From the IMG/VR virus record IMGVR_UViG_3300028800_000028, positions 1-41,032 of that record: 41,032 nt of DNA, one strand, 5' to 3'. The position numbers and the translations under genes are program-made. Positions within the stretch are counted from its first letter, which is position 1, and every line of letters begins with the position of its first letter. Source of the DNA: a virus. The notes below the pieces were generated by a model, which was not told the DNA's origin, searched no databases, and saw only the letters and a program-made list of their open reading frames with translations. Shown one piece after another: positions 1-7,087 of this stretch.

Positions 1-127
1 AATACCAGGAAATGTTAGATGCTATTGAGACGCTTAACAAGGTCGCACAAAAATATGTGATAATTCCACCGAAAGAGGCGAAAAAATAATGGAAGTCAAT
101 GAATTGACGCTTAAAATTGAGCTGAAC
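1..127. repeat. Terminal direct repeat, left copy (circular contig overlap)
   Basis: These 127 bases are identical to the last 127 bases of the window (40906-41032). One gene reads across the joined ends without interruption (the 60-residue protein at 40812-40994, followed by the 46-residue protein at 89-229). An exact 127-bp overlap is the size left by a de Bruijn assembler run with k=127, so this most likely marks a circular or circularly permuted genome, not a biological terminal repeat. Confidence 0.9.
3..89 (+). CDS. 3' part of small hypothetical protein (duplicate of 40812-40994)
   Basis: This is the last 28 codons of the 60-residue protein whose full copy lies at 40812-40994. It appears here only because the contig ends overlap. 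Its stop overlaps the next start as TAATG. It should be counted once. Confidence 0.8.
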   Translation, partial: YQEMLDAIETLNKVAQKYVIIPPKEAKK

Positions 128-229
128 TACAATGACACCATCACCTATGAGGGTAAAGATTTAGCTTTAGCAGCTTCTCTGATTACCATATCTCAGAATA
201 AACTTTTGTCAAAAAAGGAGGCGAAATAA
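89..229 (+). CDS. Small hypothetical protein, 46 aa
   Basis: The reading frame encodes 46 residues, acidic in the first half and ending in a lysine-rich tail (SKKEAK). The ATG overlaps the stop of the preceding gene (TAATG), and its own TAA overlaps the next ATG in the same way, so translation is probably coupled through three successive genes. A GAAAGAGG-type ribosome site lies in the end of the upstream gene. I recognise no family. Its N-terminus (MEVNELTLKIELNYND) resembles that of the upstream 60-residue protein (MAKFELHYNQSVGYDD), so the two may be related small beta-rich proteins (inference). Confidence 0.65.
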   Translation: MEVNELTLKIELNYNDTITYEGKDLALAASLITISQNKLLSKKEAK

Positions 230-603
230 TGTCAGCAAAAGAGTACAAGAAGCTTAATAAGGTTGCTAACTACGACCGAGAAGCAGCCGAGGAATTAGCT
301 GAAGCACTTAATGAGTTAGCTACTATTGAGGCGCGAGCTACGCATTTGCGCGAGTTAGTAAACGAAAATTCTGAGTTGCATAACTTCATATGGCGCACTG
401 GGGCCAATAACAATATTGCACTCCACAAGATTGAAGATAGCCATTTAGAAAATATTATGACTCACCTGTTGGCTACGGGTAGGCCAATTAGCCGTGAAAT
501 ACGTGCTGAGGCCATGAGCCGTAGTTTAACGATACCAACGGTATCAGTAAGTAGCTTGCTCATTGAAGCAGGCGACGAAGGAGATGAACTATGGCACGAC
601 TAA
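229..603 (+). CDS. Hypothetical early protein, 124 aa, helical
   Basis: A 124-residue, mostly helical, charged protein with a run of A/E/L/K residues at about positions 16-50 that would suit a coiled coil or helical bundle. An AAAAAAGGAGG ribosome site precedes the ATG at 229, which overlaps the previous stop (TAATG). The 3' end overlaps the downstream ATPase gene by 13 bp, so it belongs to the recombination operon. Family unknown. Position just before a Sak4-like ATPase would suit an accessory factor, but nothing in the sequence shows that. Confidence 0.7.
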   Translation: MSAKEYKKLNKVANYDREAAEELAEALNELATIEARATHLRELVNENSELHNFIWRTGANNNIALHKIEDSHLENIMTHLLATGRPISREIRAEAMSRSLTIPTVSVSSLLIEAGDEGDELWHD

Positions 604-1244
604 TTGTAATTATCGGTGACAGTGGCACCGGAAAAACCACTAGCCTTAAGGGGCTGAAAAAAGAAGATGTGAACCTGATATCACCAACCGGCAAAGAAAT
701 GCCGTTTAAGAGCGACATTAAGGTGGTCAAGACTGACCTGGAGAACCTACCAAGCCTGGCGCTCAAAGCACCGGCACCGATTGTGGTCATTGATGACACC
801 AACCAGTTCTTCACGCTGTTCCAGGGCAAGCACGCGCTCGATAAAGACCAGTTCCTGGTATTTAAGACGATTGCCAACACCTTCAATACGCTGGTGGAGC
901 GCATTGTGAGCAAGGACACGGACCAGAACTATTACGTTTTTGCCCACATTGACCGTGAGGACGGTGGCCGCCGCAAATTCAAGACCACTGGTAAGTTCAT
1001 TGGCGACAATCTACAGCCAGAGAGCCTAACCAACGTGGTGCTTGAGACGGTATACGATGACACCGAGGCTGACATCAAAGACCGCTACAAGTTTGCCGTA
1101 CATCGTACTGAGGGCAGCAGCCCAGTCAAAACGCCGGAAGATATGTTTAAGTCGGAACAAGACCTCATCCCTAATAACTTAAAGATAGTGGACAAAGTTA
1201 TACGGGATTACTATGCCCCAGTTAAGGAAAAGCGTAAGAAGTGA
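591..1244 (+). CDS. Sak4-like RecA-fold ATPase (phage recombination)
   Basis: A 217-residue P-loop ATPase. Walker A is GDSGTGKT at residues 9-16 and Walker B is VVIDD at about 65-69. The short length, the P-loop at the very N-terminus and a gene order of ATPase, SSB-like protein and YqaJ exonuclease match the Sak4 group of phage annealing/recombination ATPases, which work with single-strand binding proteins to pair DNA. Related phage AAA_24-type ATPases share these motifs, so the Sak4 assignment rests partly on context. It is followed with a 4-bp GTGA overlap by an HNH gene that splits it from the SSB-like gene. Confidence 0.75.
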   Translation: MARLIVIIGDSGTGKTTSLKGLKKEDVNLISPTGKEMPFKSDIKVVKTDLENLPSLALKAPAPIVVIDDTNQFFTLFQGKHALDKDQFLVFKTIANTFNTLVERIVSKDTDQNYYVFAHIDREDGGRRKFKTTGKFIGDNLQPESLTNVVLETVYDDTEADIKDRYKFAVHRTEGSSPVKTPEDMFKSEQDLIPNNLKIVDKVIRDYYAPVKEKRKK

Positions 1245-1657
1245 AAGAGTTAAAAGGCGAGTGCTGGCTCTGGGCCAAAGGAATTATGGGTACCGGATAT
1301 GGTCAGCTCTTCGTCAGAGGTTCTAAGCCTTACAAAATGGTACGCGCTCATATAGCAGTGTATGAAGCCCTGGTCGGCCCAGTTCCTGAAGGACTGGAGC
1401 TAGACCACTTGTGTAGGGTTAGAAGATGTGTTAATCCCGACCACTTGGAGCCGGTAACACACCGAGAAAATGTGCTTAGAGGAACAGCTATAGCAAAGGC
1501 TGTAGCACACCAACGAGCTAAAACTCACTGTCCAAGAGGACACCCGTACAACAAGGAGAACACTTATTATCGGCCTGGAAATGGCGATAGAGGGTGTAAA
1601 ATCTGTAGACGTGCGGCAGTACGAAAGCATAAACTAATGTTAAAGGAGATTTCATAA
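1241..1657 (+). CDS. HNH homing endonuclease (HNH_3 type) between ATPase and SSB-like genes
   Basis: A 138-residue free-standing HNH endonuclease. The core is LDHLCRVRRCVNPDHLEPVT at about residues 54-73 (H-N-H metal site), followed by a zinc-knuckle region with CPRGH and CKICRR. Such proteins cut intronless alleles and copy themselves into neighbouring loci. It starts with GTG at 1241 overlapping the upstream stop (GTGA) and ends in TAATG with the next gene, so it is translated from the operon mRNA and shows no promoter of its own. It has inserted between two genes that normally sit together in a recombination module (inference). Confidence 0.88.
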   Translation: MKELKGECWLWAKGIMGTGYGQLFVRGSKPYKMVRAHIAVYEALVGPVPEGLELDHLCRVRRCVNPDHLEPVTHRENVLRGTAIAKAVAHQRAKTHCPRGHPYNKENTYYRPGNGDRGCKICRRAAVRKHKLMLKEIS

Positions 1658-2235
1658 TGGCAGATTCAAAAACAGCAGCATTACCTGATTGGCTACAAGA
1701 GGGCATTGACGGTTCAGAAAAAACTGAGGGTGGCGCAACCGGCTTCACGCCTGGCGCACACACCGTCCATATCGGCATGGCCGAGGCTACTAAGGACAGC
1801 AAAGACCGTGACATCATCAAGGTCATCGTGCTTGGTGACAATGACGAAGAGGGTGAGGCTACACTGTGGCTGCACACTGAGGGCGGCGCTAAAATGGCTG
1901 TCACCAAGGTCTTAGGTATTCTGGTACACAACACACCGGAAGATAAAAAGGCAACCATTAGCGAGTTCGGCAAGCGTGTATTCGCCGGTGTTAAAGAGCC
2001 TGGCGACGTTAAAGATGGGCTGATGCGTATTCTCAATGAAAAACTGACCGGCAAGGAAGCATTTATCTTTGCTGAGGCTCAAGAGAAATACTACACTACT
2101 AAGTACGTTGACCTCTGGCACTATGACCAGGGTAAGCGTCAACCGGCTGCTACGCCACAGACACACACTGTCGATGGTCTAGGCGAGGTTAAAGAAATAG
2201 AATTGGGCGAAGATGACCCATTCGCAACCGACTAA
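1657..2235 (+). CDS. DUF669/SSB-like phage protein
   Basis: A 192-residue protein with an AAAGGAGATTTCATAATG start context. The body contains an OB-like run of beta strands (residues about 30-75, TVHIGMAEATKDSKDRDIIKVIVLG) and the C-terminus is acidic and ends DDPFATD, similar to the acidic DDxPF tip by which SSB proteins recruit partners. Position between a Sak4-like ATPase and a YqaJ nuclease is the usual place for DUF669 or SSB-like proteins. The function as a single-strand binding protein is inferred from context and the tail, not from a decisive motif. Confidence 0.6.
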   Translation: MADSKTAALPDWLQEGIDGSEKTEGGATGFTPGAHTVHIGMAEATKDSKDRDIIKVIVLGDNDEEGEATLWLHTEGGAKMAVTKVLGILVHNTPEDKKATISEFGKRVFAGVKEPGDVKDGLMRILNEKLTGKEAFIFAEAQEKYYTTKYVDLWHYDQGKRQPAATPQTHTVDGLGEVKEIELGEDDPFATD

Positions 2236-2503
2236 AAACATAACCTTCAGTGCGGCAGGCGCTACGCTAACGTGCCCCTATTGCGAAAAGCAGGCGACCT
2301 ATCCGATAGGCAAGCTTGACCGCGAGGAGTGGCGCAAAGATGAGTACACCCGTGGCAAGTGGGTTTGCAAGGACTGTTACTGGAAGCCAGTACACCGAGC
2401 AACCACTCCGCCGCCGGTGGGTCACTTTCCGAGCCTGTCTAAAGAAGAACCAACAGAGGGGAAATCCGAGCTAGATACTTTTCTAGGGATGATAGATGAT
2501 TAG
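2213..2503 (+). CDS. Zinc-ribbon hypothetical protein, 96 aa
   Basis: A 96-residue protein overlapping the SSB-like gene by 23 bp. It has a treble of CPYC at residues 21-24 and CKDC at about 54-57, a typical four-cysteine zinc ribbon. The C-terminal third is acidic and ends ELDTFLGMIDD, again resembling an acidic recruitment tail. Such ribbons are common in small phage nucleic-acid-binding proteins. No specific function can be given. Confidence 0.7.
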   Translation: MTHSQPTKNITFSAAGATLTCPYCEKQATYPIGKLDREEWRKDEYTRGKWVCKDCYWKPVHRATTPPPVGHFPSLSKEEPTEGKSELDTFLGMIDD

Positions 2504-2570
2504 CCAGCCAACAATAGTCAAGAACGGTACGTTTACCATAACGCAATATACGTTGCTACATGGAGAGTAA
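2496..2570 (+). CDS. Possible 24-aa peptide
   Basis: An ATG inside the last codons of the zinc-ribbon gene opens 24 codons (MISQPTIVKNGTFTITQYTL...). The following gene starts 3 bases after its stop, with the ribosome site GGAGAG lying inside its last codons. The tight packing is the only support. Confidence 0.3.
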   Translation: MISQPTIVKNGTFTITQYTLLHGE

Positions 2571-2573
2571 GAA

Positions 2574-2678
2574 ATGAAGTGGATAGCCCTTTGTCGTGAT
2601 ATCATTTTAATAGTTCTGGGAATCGTGACTCTGGTAGGACTGGTCGCCTTCGCTATGGACTGGGTACAGATAGGATGA
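2574..2678 (+). CDS. Small single-span membrane peptide, 34 aa
   Basis: A 34-residue reading frame with a good ribosome site (GGAGAG, 7 nt before the ATG). Residues about 9-27 (DIILIVLGIVTLVGLVAFA) form one strongly hydrophobic helix, with lysine at position 2 and arginine at 8 suggesting the N-terminus stays in the cytoplasm. Tiny membrane proteins of this kind are frequent in phage early regions and can block superinfection or modify the envelope, but no function can be assigned. Confidence 0.55.
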   Translation: MKWIALCRDIILIVLGIVTLVGLVAFAMDWVQIG

Positions 2679-2685
2679 TGAGGAA

Positions 2686-2736
2686 ATGATGAAAAAAACA
2701 GCACTTGTGAGTGGATTTTCAGTATTACAGGTATAA
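2686..2736 (+). pseudogene. Displaced N-terminal remnant of the GDP-mannose dehydratase gene
   Basis: The frame reads MMKKTALVSGFSVLQV and stops. Its segment KTALVSGFS lines up with KCALVTGWS at the start of the dehydratase beginning at 3175, the nucleotide-binding strand and GxxG loop of the short-chain dehydrogenase fold. A start context (AGGA before ATGATG) is kept. Between the two copies lies an HNH homing endonuclease gene with its own promoter. The simplest reading is that the endonuclease cassette inserted after the first ~11 codons of the dehydratase gene and supplied a replacement 5' end. The break falls at about 2721. Confidence 0.6.
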
Positions 2737-2753
2737 CTTATGCCTGCTATAAT
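2725..2753 (+). promoter_or_regulatory. Leaderless promoter of HNH gene 2760
   Basis: TTACAG (2725-2730), 17-bp spacer, TATAAT (2748-2753) with the extended -10 TGC before it. Six bases separate the -10 box from the ATG at 2760, which puts the ATG at +1, so the mRNA should be leaderless. No ribosome site is present upstream. Confidence 0.75.
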
Positions 2754-2759
2754 TAATAT

Positions 2760-3182
2760 ATGCCCAAGAAGATAATATTTAAGAATAAAATATGTTCCAA
2801 CTGTGGCAGATCCTTTAACCGAAGTTTGTCAAAAGATAATAGGTTAGAAGCTACAACAGACTTTCGTATTCGTAAGTTCTGCTCCCGTAAATGTTATGGC
2901 GAATTCAATACGGGAGAACACCACTGGCTATGGAAGGGCGGCACAAGAACTCGACCTGACGGCTATATCCGCGATAGCAGAACCGACCAATATATCCACC
3001 GGAAAGTCATGGAAGATCACCTAGGCAGGAAACTTACCCACGAAGAACACATACATCACATAGACGGAAATAAAGGAAATAACTCTGTAAATAATTTAAT
3101 GATTGTCAGCAATAGCGAACATCGTAAGCTCGAATGTTTATTCGCTAAGAGAGACAGCCTAGGAAGGTTTAGTATTGACTAA
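2760..3182 (+). CDS. HNH homing endonuclease inserted before the dehydratase gene
   Basis: A 140-residue endonuclease. The N-terminal part holds a zinc finger (CSNCGRSF at about 12-19 and CSRKC at about 41-45), and the C-terminal part the HNH core HIHHIDGNKGNNSVNNLMIVSNSEH (about residues 97-121), the form common in NUMOD-type phage HNH proteins. It has its own leaderless promoter, overlaps the dehydratase start at 3175 by 8 bp, and carries the ribosome site GGAAGG for that gene inside its last codons. The preceding remnant at 2686-2736 indicates that it interrupted the dehydratase gene. Confidence 0.88.
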   Translation: MPKKIIFKNKICSNCGRSFNRSLSKDNRLEATTDFRIRKFCSRKCYGEFNTGEHHWLWKGGTRTRPDGYIRDSRTDQYIHRKVMEDHLGRKLTHEEHIHHIDGNKGNNSVNNLMIVSNSEHRKLECLFAKRDSLGRFSID

Positions 3183-4215
3183 TATGAGTAAATGTGCTTT
3201 AGTAACTGGCTGGAGTGGGCAAGACGGCACGTTTTTAACGCGCCTGCTGCTTGACCAAGGCTATACAGTCATTGGATTGGTTAGGCGCATTAGCACCGAG
3301 CCACCATATCGCGTGCGTGGCAAGTTCGACTTCACCAAGGAGCTGGAACGTGGGCAACTGGTGCTAGAGGCAGGCGACTTGCTCTCCTCAGCTTCATTAA
3401 ATCGCATAGTCCAAAAACATTTTCCAAGCGAGATTTATAATCTGGCAGCGCAGAGTGATGTAGCCATAAGCTTTAAGGAGCCAGAGTCTACGATGCAGGC
3501 TGACTTTATAGGCTTGGTTAATCTGGTGACTGCACTTGAACTAATGAAAGATTGGCGTTGGAGATTGTATCAGGCCAGCACCAGTGAGATGTTCGGCGAT
3601 AGGCCACACGGCACGGTGCTGGGCGTAAACACGCCGCTCACACCTAACTCACCCTATGCTATCGCCAAGACAGCGGCACACCACTATATGCAAATGAAAC
3701 GTAGAGAGGGCCTATTTTGTGCTAATGGTATCTTATTCAACCATGAGTCCGAGATTCGCGGTGGCAATTTTGTCACCCAGAAAATAGCTCGTGGAGTCAT
3801 TGAGTGGCAACGTACTGGTAAGCCGCTGGAGCTGGGGAACCTGGATGCAGTACGTGACTGGGGCTATGCCGGTCAATTTGTAAAAGCCATGTGGCTCATA
3901 CTTCAACAAGAAACCCCTGGTGATTACATTATCGGTACAGGTATTTCTCACACAGTACGCCAATTCGTAGAAGCGGCATTTAAGGCTATTGGCCTAAAAG
4001 TGGAGTGGAATCAACAAGAGGGCATAAATGAAGTTGGCTACGTCAACGGCCATGAAGCTATCAAGATTAACCCGGAGTTCTACCGACCTGTAGACGTGAC
4101 CTACCTACAAGCAGATATTACAGAAGCAAAGAAAGTACTTGGCTGGAACCCAGATATGAGTTTTGAAGAATTAGTCAAGATTATGGTTGATTCCCAGAAA
4201 GGAGTTTACATATGA
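3175..4215 (+). CDS. gmd: GDP-mannose 4,6-dehydratase
   Basis: A 346-residue short-chain dehydrogenase that converts GDP-mannose to GDP-4-keto-6-deoxymannose, the first step to GDP-fucose, rhamnose or perosamine. Visible motifs are TGWSGQDG (residues 11-18, NADP site), STSEMFG (135-141), the catalytic YxxxK at 161-165, NHESxxRGGNFVT (about 189-201) and RDWGYAGQFVKAMW. Length is normal for the family. Start: a TTG at 3175 sits 7 nt after GGAAGG, while the ATG at 3184 is too far from it, so TTG is preferred. The 3' end overlaps the exonuclease gene by 4 bp (ATGA). A sugar-nucleotide enzyme in a small phage suggests modification of a glycan on host surface or virion. Confidence 0.93.
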   Translation: MTNMSKCALVTGWSGQDGTFLTRLLLDQGYTVIGLVRRISTEPPYRVRGKFDFTKELERGQLVLEAGDLLSSASLNRIVQKHFPSEIYNLAAQSDVAISFKEPESTMQADFIGLVNLVTALELMKDWRWRLYQASTSEMFGDRPHGTVLGVNTPLTPNSPYAIAKTAAHHYMQMKRREGLFCANGILFNHESEIRGGNFVTQKIARGVIEWQRTGKPLELGNLDAVRDWGYAGQFVKAMWLILQQETPGDYIIGTGISHTVRQFVEAAFKAIGLKVEWNQQEGINEVGYVNGHEAIKINPEFYRPVDVTYLQADITEAKKVLGWNPDMSFEELVKIMVDSQKGVYI

Positions 4216-4886
4216 TTCGGTTCTACCATTTCGACCAGCGCTCTGAAAAGTGGCACGCTATGCGTCGAGACAAGTGGAGTGGGTCTGTAGCAATTAAATT
4301 GCTCCAGGGCGCTAAAGTTCCACCAGTCTCTGACCCGACTTACGACAATAAATATATGCAGCGTGGCCGCATCCTTGAGCCACTAGCTGCTGAAGCGTAT
4401 GAGAAAAAGACTGGGCATAAGATGGCTCACTCCGGGCTGGTAACCAACTCGAAGTACAAGCACGCCTGCTACTCGCCGGATGGTATTGAGGAAGATATGA
4501 TTGACGAGATTAAGTGCGTGAATGTCGAGAAGCACATGGCTATCGGCAGCGGTGCCATGCCCATCCCTACCGAGTGGATTGCACAGACTCACTTCGGCAT
4601 CGTCATTACCGAGCTGCACAAAATCCGGCTCATCCTGTATAACCCCGATGCTGAGATACCGCTATTTATTCTGCCTATCGTCGTGCGCCAGGAAACGCTT
4701 GAAAACATTATTGCGCGTCTGATTGCTACGGCTCCTAAAGGTCGTCCAAGTGCCATCCGTGCCAAGCGCAAATACGTTGAGGACAACCCATTGAAGGTGC
4801 GCGAGAATCGCCGCAGGGCTTACCTAAAGAGCAAGCAGCATGAACATAAAAGTAGACCTGCCCGAACTCAATCCAAATCAGCGTAA
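4212..4886 (+). CDS. YqaJ-family (lambda exonuclease-type) nuclease
   Basis: A 224-residue PD-(D/E)xK nuclease. The N-terminus has RSEKWHAMR (10-18); catalytic residues are E56 in GRILEPLA, D90 in SPDG and the E99-x-K101 pair in IDEIK. This family degrades one strand of duplex ends to make 3' tails for annealing. With the Sak4-like ATPase and SSB-like protein it makes a complete phage recombination set, interrupted by the two endonuclease genes and the dehydratase. A basic tail (residues 180-224, rich in K and R) may bind DNA. Confidence 0.9.
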   Translation: MIRFYHFDQRSEKWHAMRRDKWSGSVAIKLLQGAKVPPVSDPTYDNKYMQRGRILEPLAAEAYEKKTGHKMAHSGLVTNSKYKHACYSPDGIEEDMIDEIKCVNVEKHMAIGSGAMPIPTEWIAQTHFGIVITELHKIRLILYNPDAEIPLFILPIVVRQETLENIIARLIATAPKGRPSAIRAKRKYVEDNPLKVRENRRRAYLKSKQHEHKSRPARTQSKSA

Positions 4887-4986
4887 GTGGCTCAAACGCG
4901 AGCTGCTGGCTATTACCAAAGCCTCTAGGGAGAAGGCGTTGCCGATTGCCTATATCGAGCATCAAATCGAAGAGTTATTTGGTTAA
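4840..4986 (+). CDS. Small hypothetical protein, 48 aa
   Basis: A 48-residue frame whose ATG lies inside the last 47 bases of the exonuclease gene. The protein (MNIKVDLPELNPNQRKWLKRELL...) is helical and amphipathic with no membrane segment. Overlap and operon position support translation, but no family is recognised. Confidence 0.5.
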   Translation: MNIKVDLPELNPNQRKWLKRELLAITKASREKALPIAYIEHQIEELFG

Positions 4987-5007
4987 GATAAGCTTAACCT
5001 ATATACT
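4979..5007 (+). promoter_or_regulatory. Promoter of the lysis/anti-defence block
   Basis: TTGGTT (4979-4984), 17-bp spacer, TATACT (5002-5007). The ATG at 5015 is 7 nt after the -10 box, so the mRNA would have a leader of about one base or none. This promoter lies before the coiled-coil, endolysin, sponge and holin genes and could drive them separately from the early operon. Confidence 0.5.
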
Positions 5008-5014
5008 GGATGAT

Positions 5015-5479
5015 ATGCATGGGGCCAACACTCAGACTGTTCAAGATATCATAGGGATAATCGTTATAGTTGGTGGTACCCTTCTTTATTGGAAATCTCG
5101 CGTGCCAGCTCAAACAATCAAGAACCTTCAAGCTTCTAATGACAGTTATGTTGAGCTGGACAGGGCGCGTGAGGCTTCGGTAGCCGCACTAAAAAAACAA
5201 ATAGAGGACAATGAAGATAAACACAGGGAAGAGGTCAAGGCATTCGTTCGACAAATAGGTGAATTAACAGGTCAAATTCAAGTTTATAAAGAACTACCCC
5301 TACGTGAGTTAGCTGATGGTATTAAACAAGTAGTGGAGCTGACTAAGGATAATGCCACAAGCAACCAACAGATTCTTGAGACGCTACGAGAGAGCGCTAC
5401 CACCCTCTCATCCGAGAAACGTGACGGTGGATTACTGGTTAAAACTAAAGATGGCACCCCTTTAGAGGTCAAAATATAA
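5015..5479 (+). CDS. Membrane-anchored coiled-coil protein of the lysis region
   Basis: A 154-residue protein. Residues about 10-30 (VQDIIGIIVIVGGTLLYW) form one transmembrane helix, followed by a long charged coiled coil (about 35-100) and a polar C-terminus. The topology (N-terminal anchor plus extended coiled coil) resembles inner-membrane spanins or holin-associated proteins, but there is no partner lipoprotein. The ATG at 5015 is chosen over an upstream in-frame TTG because a promoter ends 7 nt before it. The stop is directly followed by the next ATG. Confidence 0.6.
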   Translation: MHGANTQTVQDIIGIIVIVGGTLLYWKSRVPAQTIKNLQASNDSYVELDRAREASVAALKKQIEDNEDKHREEVKAFVRQIGELTGQIQVYKELPLRELADGIKQVVELTKDNATSNQQILETLRESATTLSSEKRDGGLLVKTKDGTPLEVKI

Positions 5480-5812
5480 ATGCATCGAGATGTTTTTCAA
5501 GCCATCTTATACTGGCTGGAAATCCACACCGGAACAGTGAATGAATCAGGCCCGTACTATGGATTTTTCAGCGGTTTTGGGAGTGACATAGCAGAGTTCG
5601 CCATCCTAGGCGGTGTTGTACAATTTTATCGTCAGCATAATTGTCACGTCAAAAGATGCAAGAGATTTAAGACTTTCAAGTTTGTCGAGAAAGCTACGGG
5701 CAACGAATACAAGCTTTGCAAAAAGCACCACCCTAGCCACAACACCCAGCTCAGTCATGTCGCCGTTATTAAAATGCACAAAGAAAATCACGCGGATGAT
5801 TATGAGAGGTAA
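5480..5812 (+). CDS. Conserved small phage protein with membrane and Cys/His segments, 110 aa
   Basis: A 110-residue protein starting right after the preceding stop. Residues about 25-50 (GFFSGFGSDIAEFAILGGVVQFY) are hydrophobic, followed by RQHNCHVKRCKRF and CKKHHPSH, a Cys/His-rich block able to bind a metal ion. Proteins with a membrane helix followed by a CHxxxC...CxxHH block sit near the lysis genes of many actinobacterial and related phages and have no established function (from memory of the family). It is not an HNH nuclease, since the paired core is absent. Confidence 0.6.
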   Translation: MHRDVFQAILYWLEIHTGTVNESGPYYGFFSGFGSDIAEFAILGGVVQFYRQHNCHVKRCKRFKTFKFVEKATGNEYKLCKKHHPSHNTQLSHVAVIKMHKENHADDYER

Positions 5813-5882
5813 GTGTAAGCAGGCCGCTTGCAACGATATGCTTGTAGTAGTAGCATAAAGCTATAATCGAAAGGACTCTATT

Positions 5883-6722
5883 ATGTACGATATCAACAGC
5901 AATCTCCTCACCAAAAGCGGCCTAAGCGCCGGTCAGTTACAGGCAGCCGAGGATGCTATGAAGCCTGACAACGGGTATCACCCTGATTTTTGGCAGGCAC
6001 TTGTAGATACCGAGAACGCCTACGACTTGAACGCGCTATTTATTCTTGCTCACGCCGACGTTGAGAGCGCCCACGGCACCAGCTACTACGCTACCACTCG
6101 CAACAACCTGTTCGGCTTCAATGCCGTAGACAGCGACCCTGATTTGGCGAGCGCTTACGCTTCACAGGCCGTTAGTGTACACGACTACGCTGACTTCCTA
6201 GCCACCCACTATCTCAAAGAGGGTGAGGAATACTGGGTCGGTGCTGCTACCCCTCACGGTATTTTCGTTCACTATTCCAGCTCGCACGATGCTGAGGCTG
6301 AAGAAGTCGTTGGTATTATGAACACGCTCGCTGGTCATGTTGGCACTACGCCAGTGGCTACACCTCCTGTTCACAGCACCGGCAACACTCACACTGTTGT
6401 CAGCGGCGAAAACATGAGCGCAATTGCTGCTGCTAATGGCATGAGCCTGGGGCAGCTCGAAGCATTGAACCCACAAGCTGGACACCCAGCCGGTAACTTT
6501 GGTGTTATCTGGCCTGGCGATACGCTAAGCCTGGGAGGTGGACAACCTCCAGCAACAAACAGCCCTGTCTATCACACGGTAGTCAGCGGCGATAATCTCA
6601 GCGCAATTGCCGAAGCAAACGGCGAGAGCCTTGCTACGATTGAGGCCATGAACCCTAACGCTGGTCACCCAGCAGGTAACTACGGCAACATCTGGCCTGG
6701 CGACCAAGTGAGGGTCAAGTAA
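5883..6722 (+). CDS. Endolysin: glucosaminidase (GH73-like) with two LysM repeats
   Basis: A 279-residue lysis enzyme. The N-terminal ~150 residues form a beta-N-acetylglucosaminidase domain, with LFILAHADVESAHGTS (catalytic Glu in VESAHG) and NNLFGFNA, typical of the GH73/glucosaminidase fold. Two LysM repeats follow (about 165-215 and 230-279), each starting HTVVSGxNxSAIAxANG and ending NPxAGHPAGNxGxIWPGD; the repeats are close copies. No signal peptide is seen, so release needs a holin. Ribosome site AAAGGA precedes the ATG. A TATAAT at 5862-5867 may add local transcription. Confidence 0.92.
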   Translation: MYDINSNLLTKSGLSAGQLQAAEDAMKPDNGYHPDFWQALVDTENAYDLNALFILAHADVESAHGTSYYATTRNNLFGFNAVDSDPDLASAYASQAVSVHDYADFLATHYLKEGEEYWVGAATPHGIFVHYSSSHDAEAEEVVGIMNTLAGHVGTTPVATPPVHSTGNTHTVVSGENMSAIAAANGMSLGQLEALNPQAGHPAGNFGVIWPGDTLSLGGGQPPATNSPVYHTVVSGDNLSAIAEANGESLATIEAMNPNAGHPAGNYGNIWPGDQVRVK

Positions 6723-6799
6723 TGACGGTATCTCTTTGGGTTGTAGTAGTGCTGGTAGTTTTAGCAGTGTTCGGGGTGATTTACATACTTAAGAAGTAA
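6722..6799 (+). CDS. 25-aa membrane peptide next to endolysin (holin-type candidate)
   Basis: A 25-residue peptide made almost entirely of one hydrophobic helix (residues 3-22, VSLWVVVVLVVLAVFGVIYIL) with a KK end. The ATG overlaps the endolysin stop (TAATG). Such tiny single-span peptides beside an endolysin may act as pinholin or antiholin, while the gene at 7349 looks like the main holin. No experimental family is recognised. Confidence 0.6.
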   Translation: MTVSLWVVVVLVVLAVFGVIYILKK

Positions 6800-6808
6800 G
6801 GGGAAATT

Positions 6809-7087
6809 ATGGACGATTCAGATAAGCAAAAAGACTTAACATTCGGTGGTAAGGCAGCCGCTGTCAGTTTCAACCCCAGTGCGGTGCCTGAAGTGGACGC
6901 GATTAAGACAGCAGCCGCTAATTTGATTGATGCCATTACTGGCCCATCAGGTGAGAAGATTCTGCCTGAACTGCAAGAGGCTGGCACTAAGCTTGACGGC
7001 GAAGTAGTAGCTATGCGTAAACTGGCCCAGCGCAAGGCTCAGGAAGCCTCAATGTGGGCAGTAAAAGCCGCTACGTGGCACCTGTAA
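6809..7087 (+). CDS. acb2-like: Acb2/Tad1-hairpin family protein (anti-CBASS/anti-Thoeris sponge)
   Basis: A 92-residue, all-helical protein with the hallmark segments of the Acb2/Tad1 hairpin family: LTFGGKAAAVSFNPSAVPEV at residues 10-29, a long first helix (30-45) and the closing AQEASMWAVKAATW at about 77-90. Known members assemble into oligomers that trap cyclic nucleotide alarms of CBASS and, in relatives, Thoeris, so defence effectors are not switched on. Ribosome site AAGGGG precedes the ATG. Its stop overlaps the Tad2 start (TAATG), so the two sponges are made together. Family assignment is by recalled consensus, not a profile search. Confidence 0.75.
   Translation: MDDSDKQKDLTFGGKAAAVSFNPSAVPEVDAIKTAAANLIDAITGPSGEKILPELQEAGTKLDGEVVAMRKLAQRKAQEASMWAVKAATWHL

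Noticed and set aside
1-127. Biological direct terminal repeat as in T7-like phages
   Set aside because: The length equals a common assembler k-mer and genes run through the join; no evidence of fixed ends.
2686-3215. Group I intron in the dehydratase gene, with the HNH gene as its internal frame
   Set aside because: An intron would not need the second copy of the gene start (MSKCALVTGWS) after the HNH gene. The downstream copy is a complete, functional start, so duplication by insertion explains the data better.
5480-5812. Further HNH endonuclease
   Set aside because: It has Cys/His residues but lacks the paired CxxC...H...N...H core, and it has a hydrophobic segment; better treated as a separate phage protein family.
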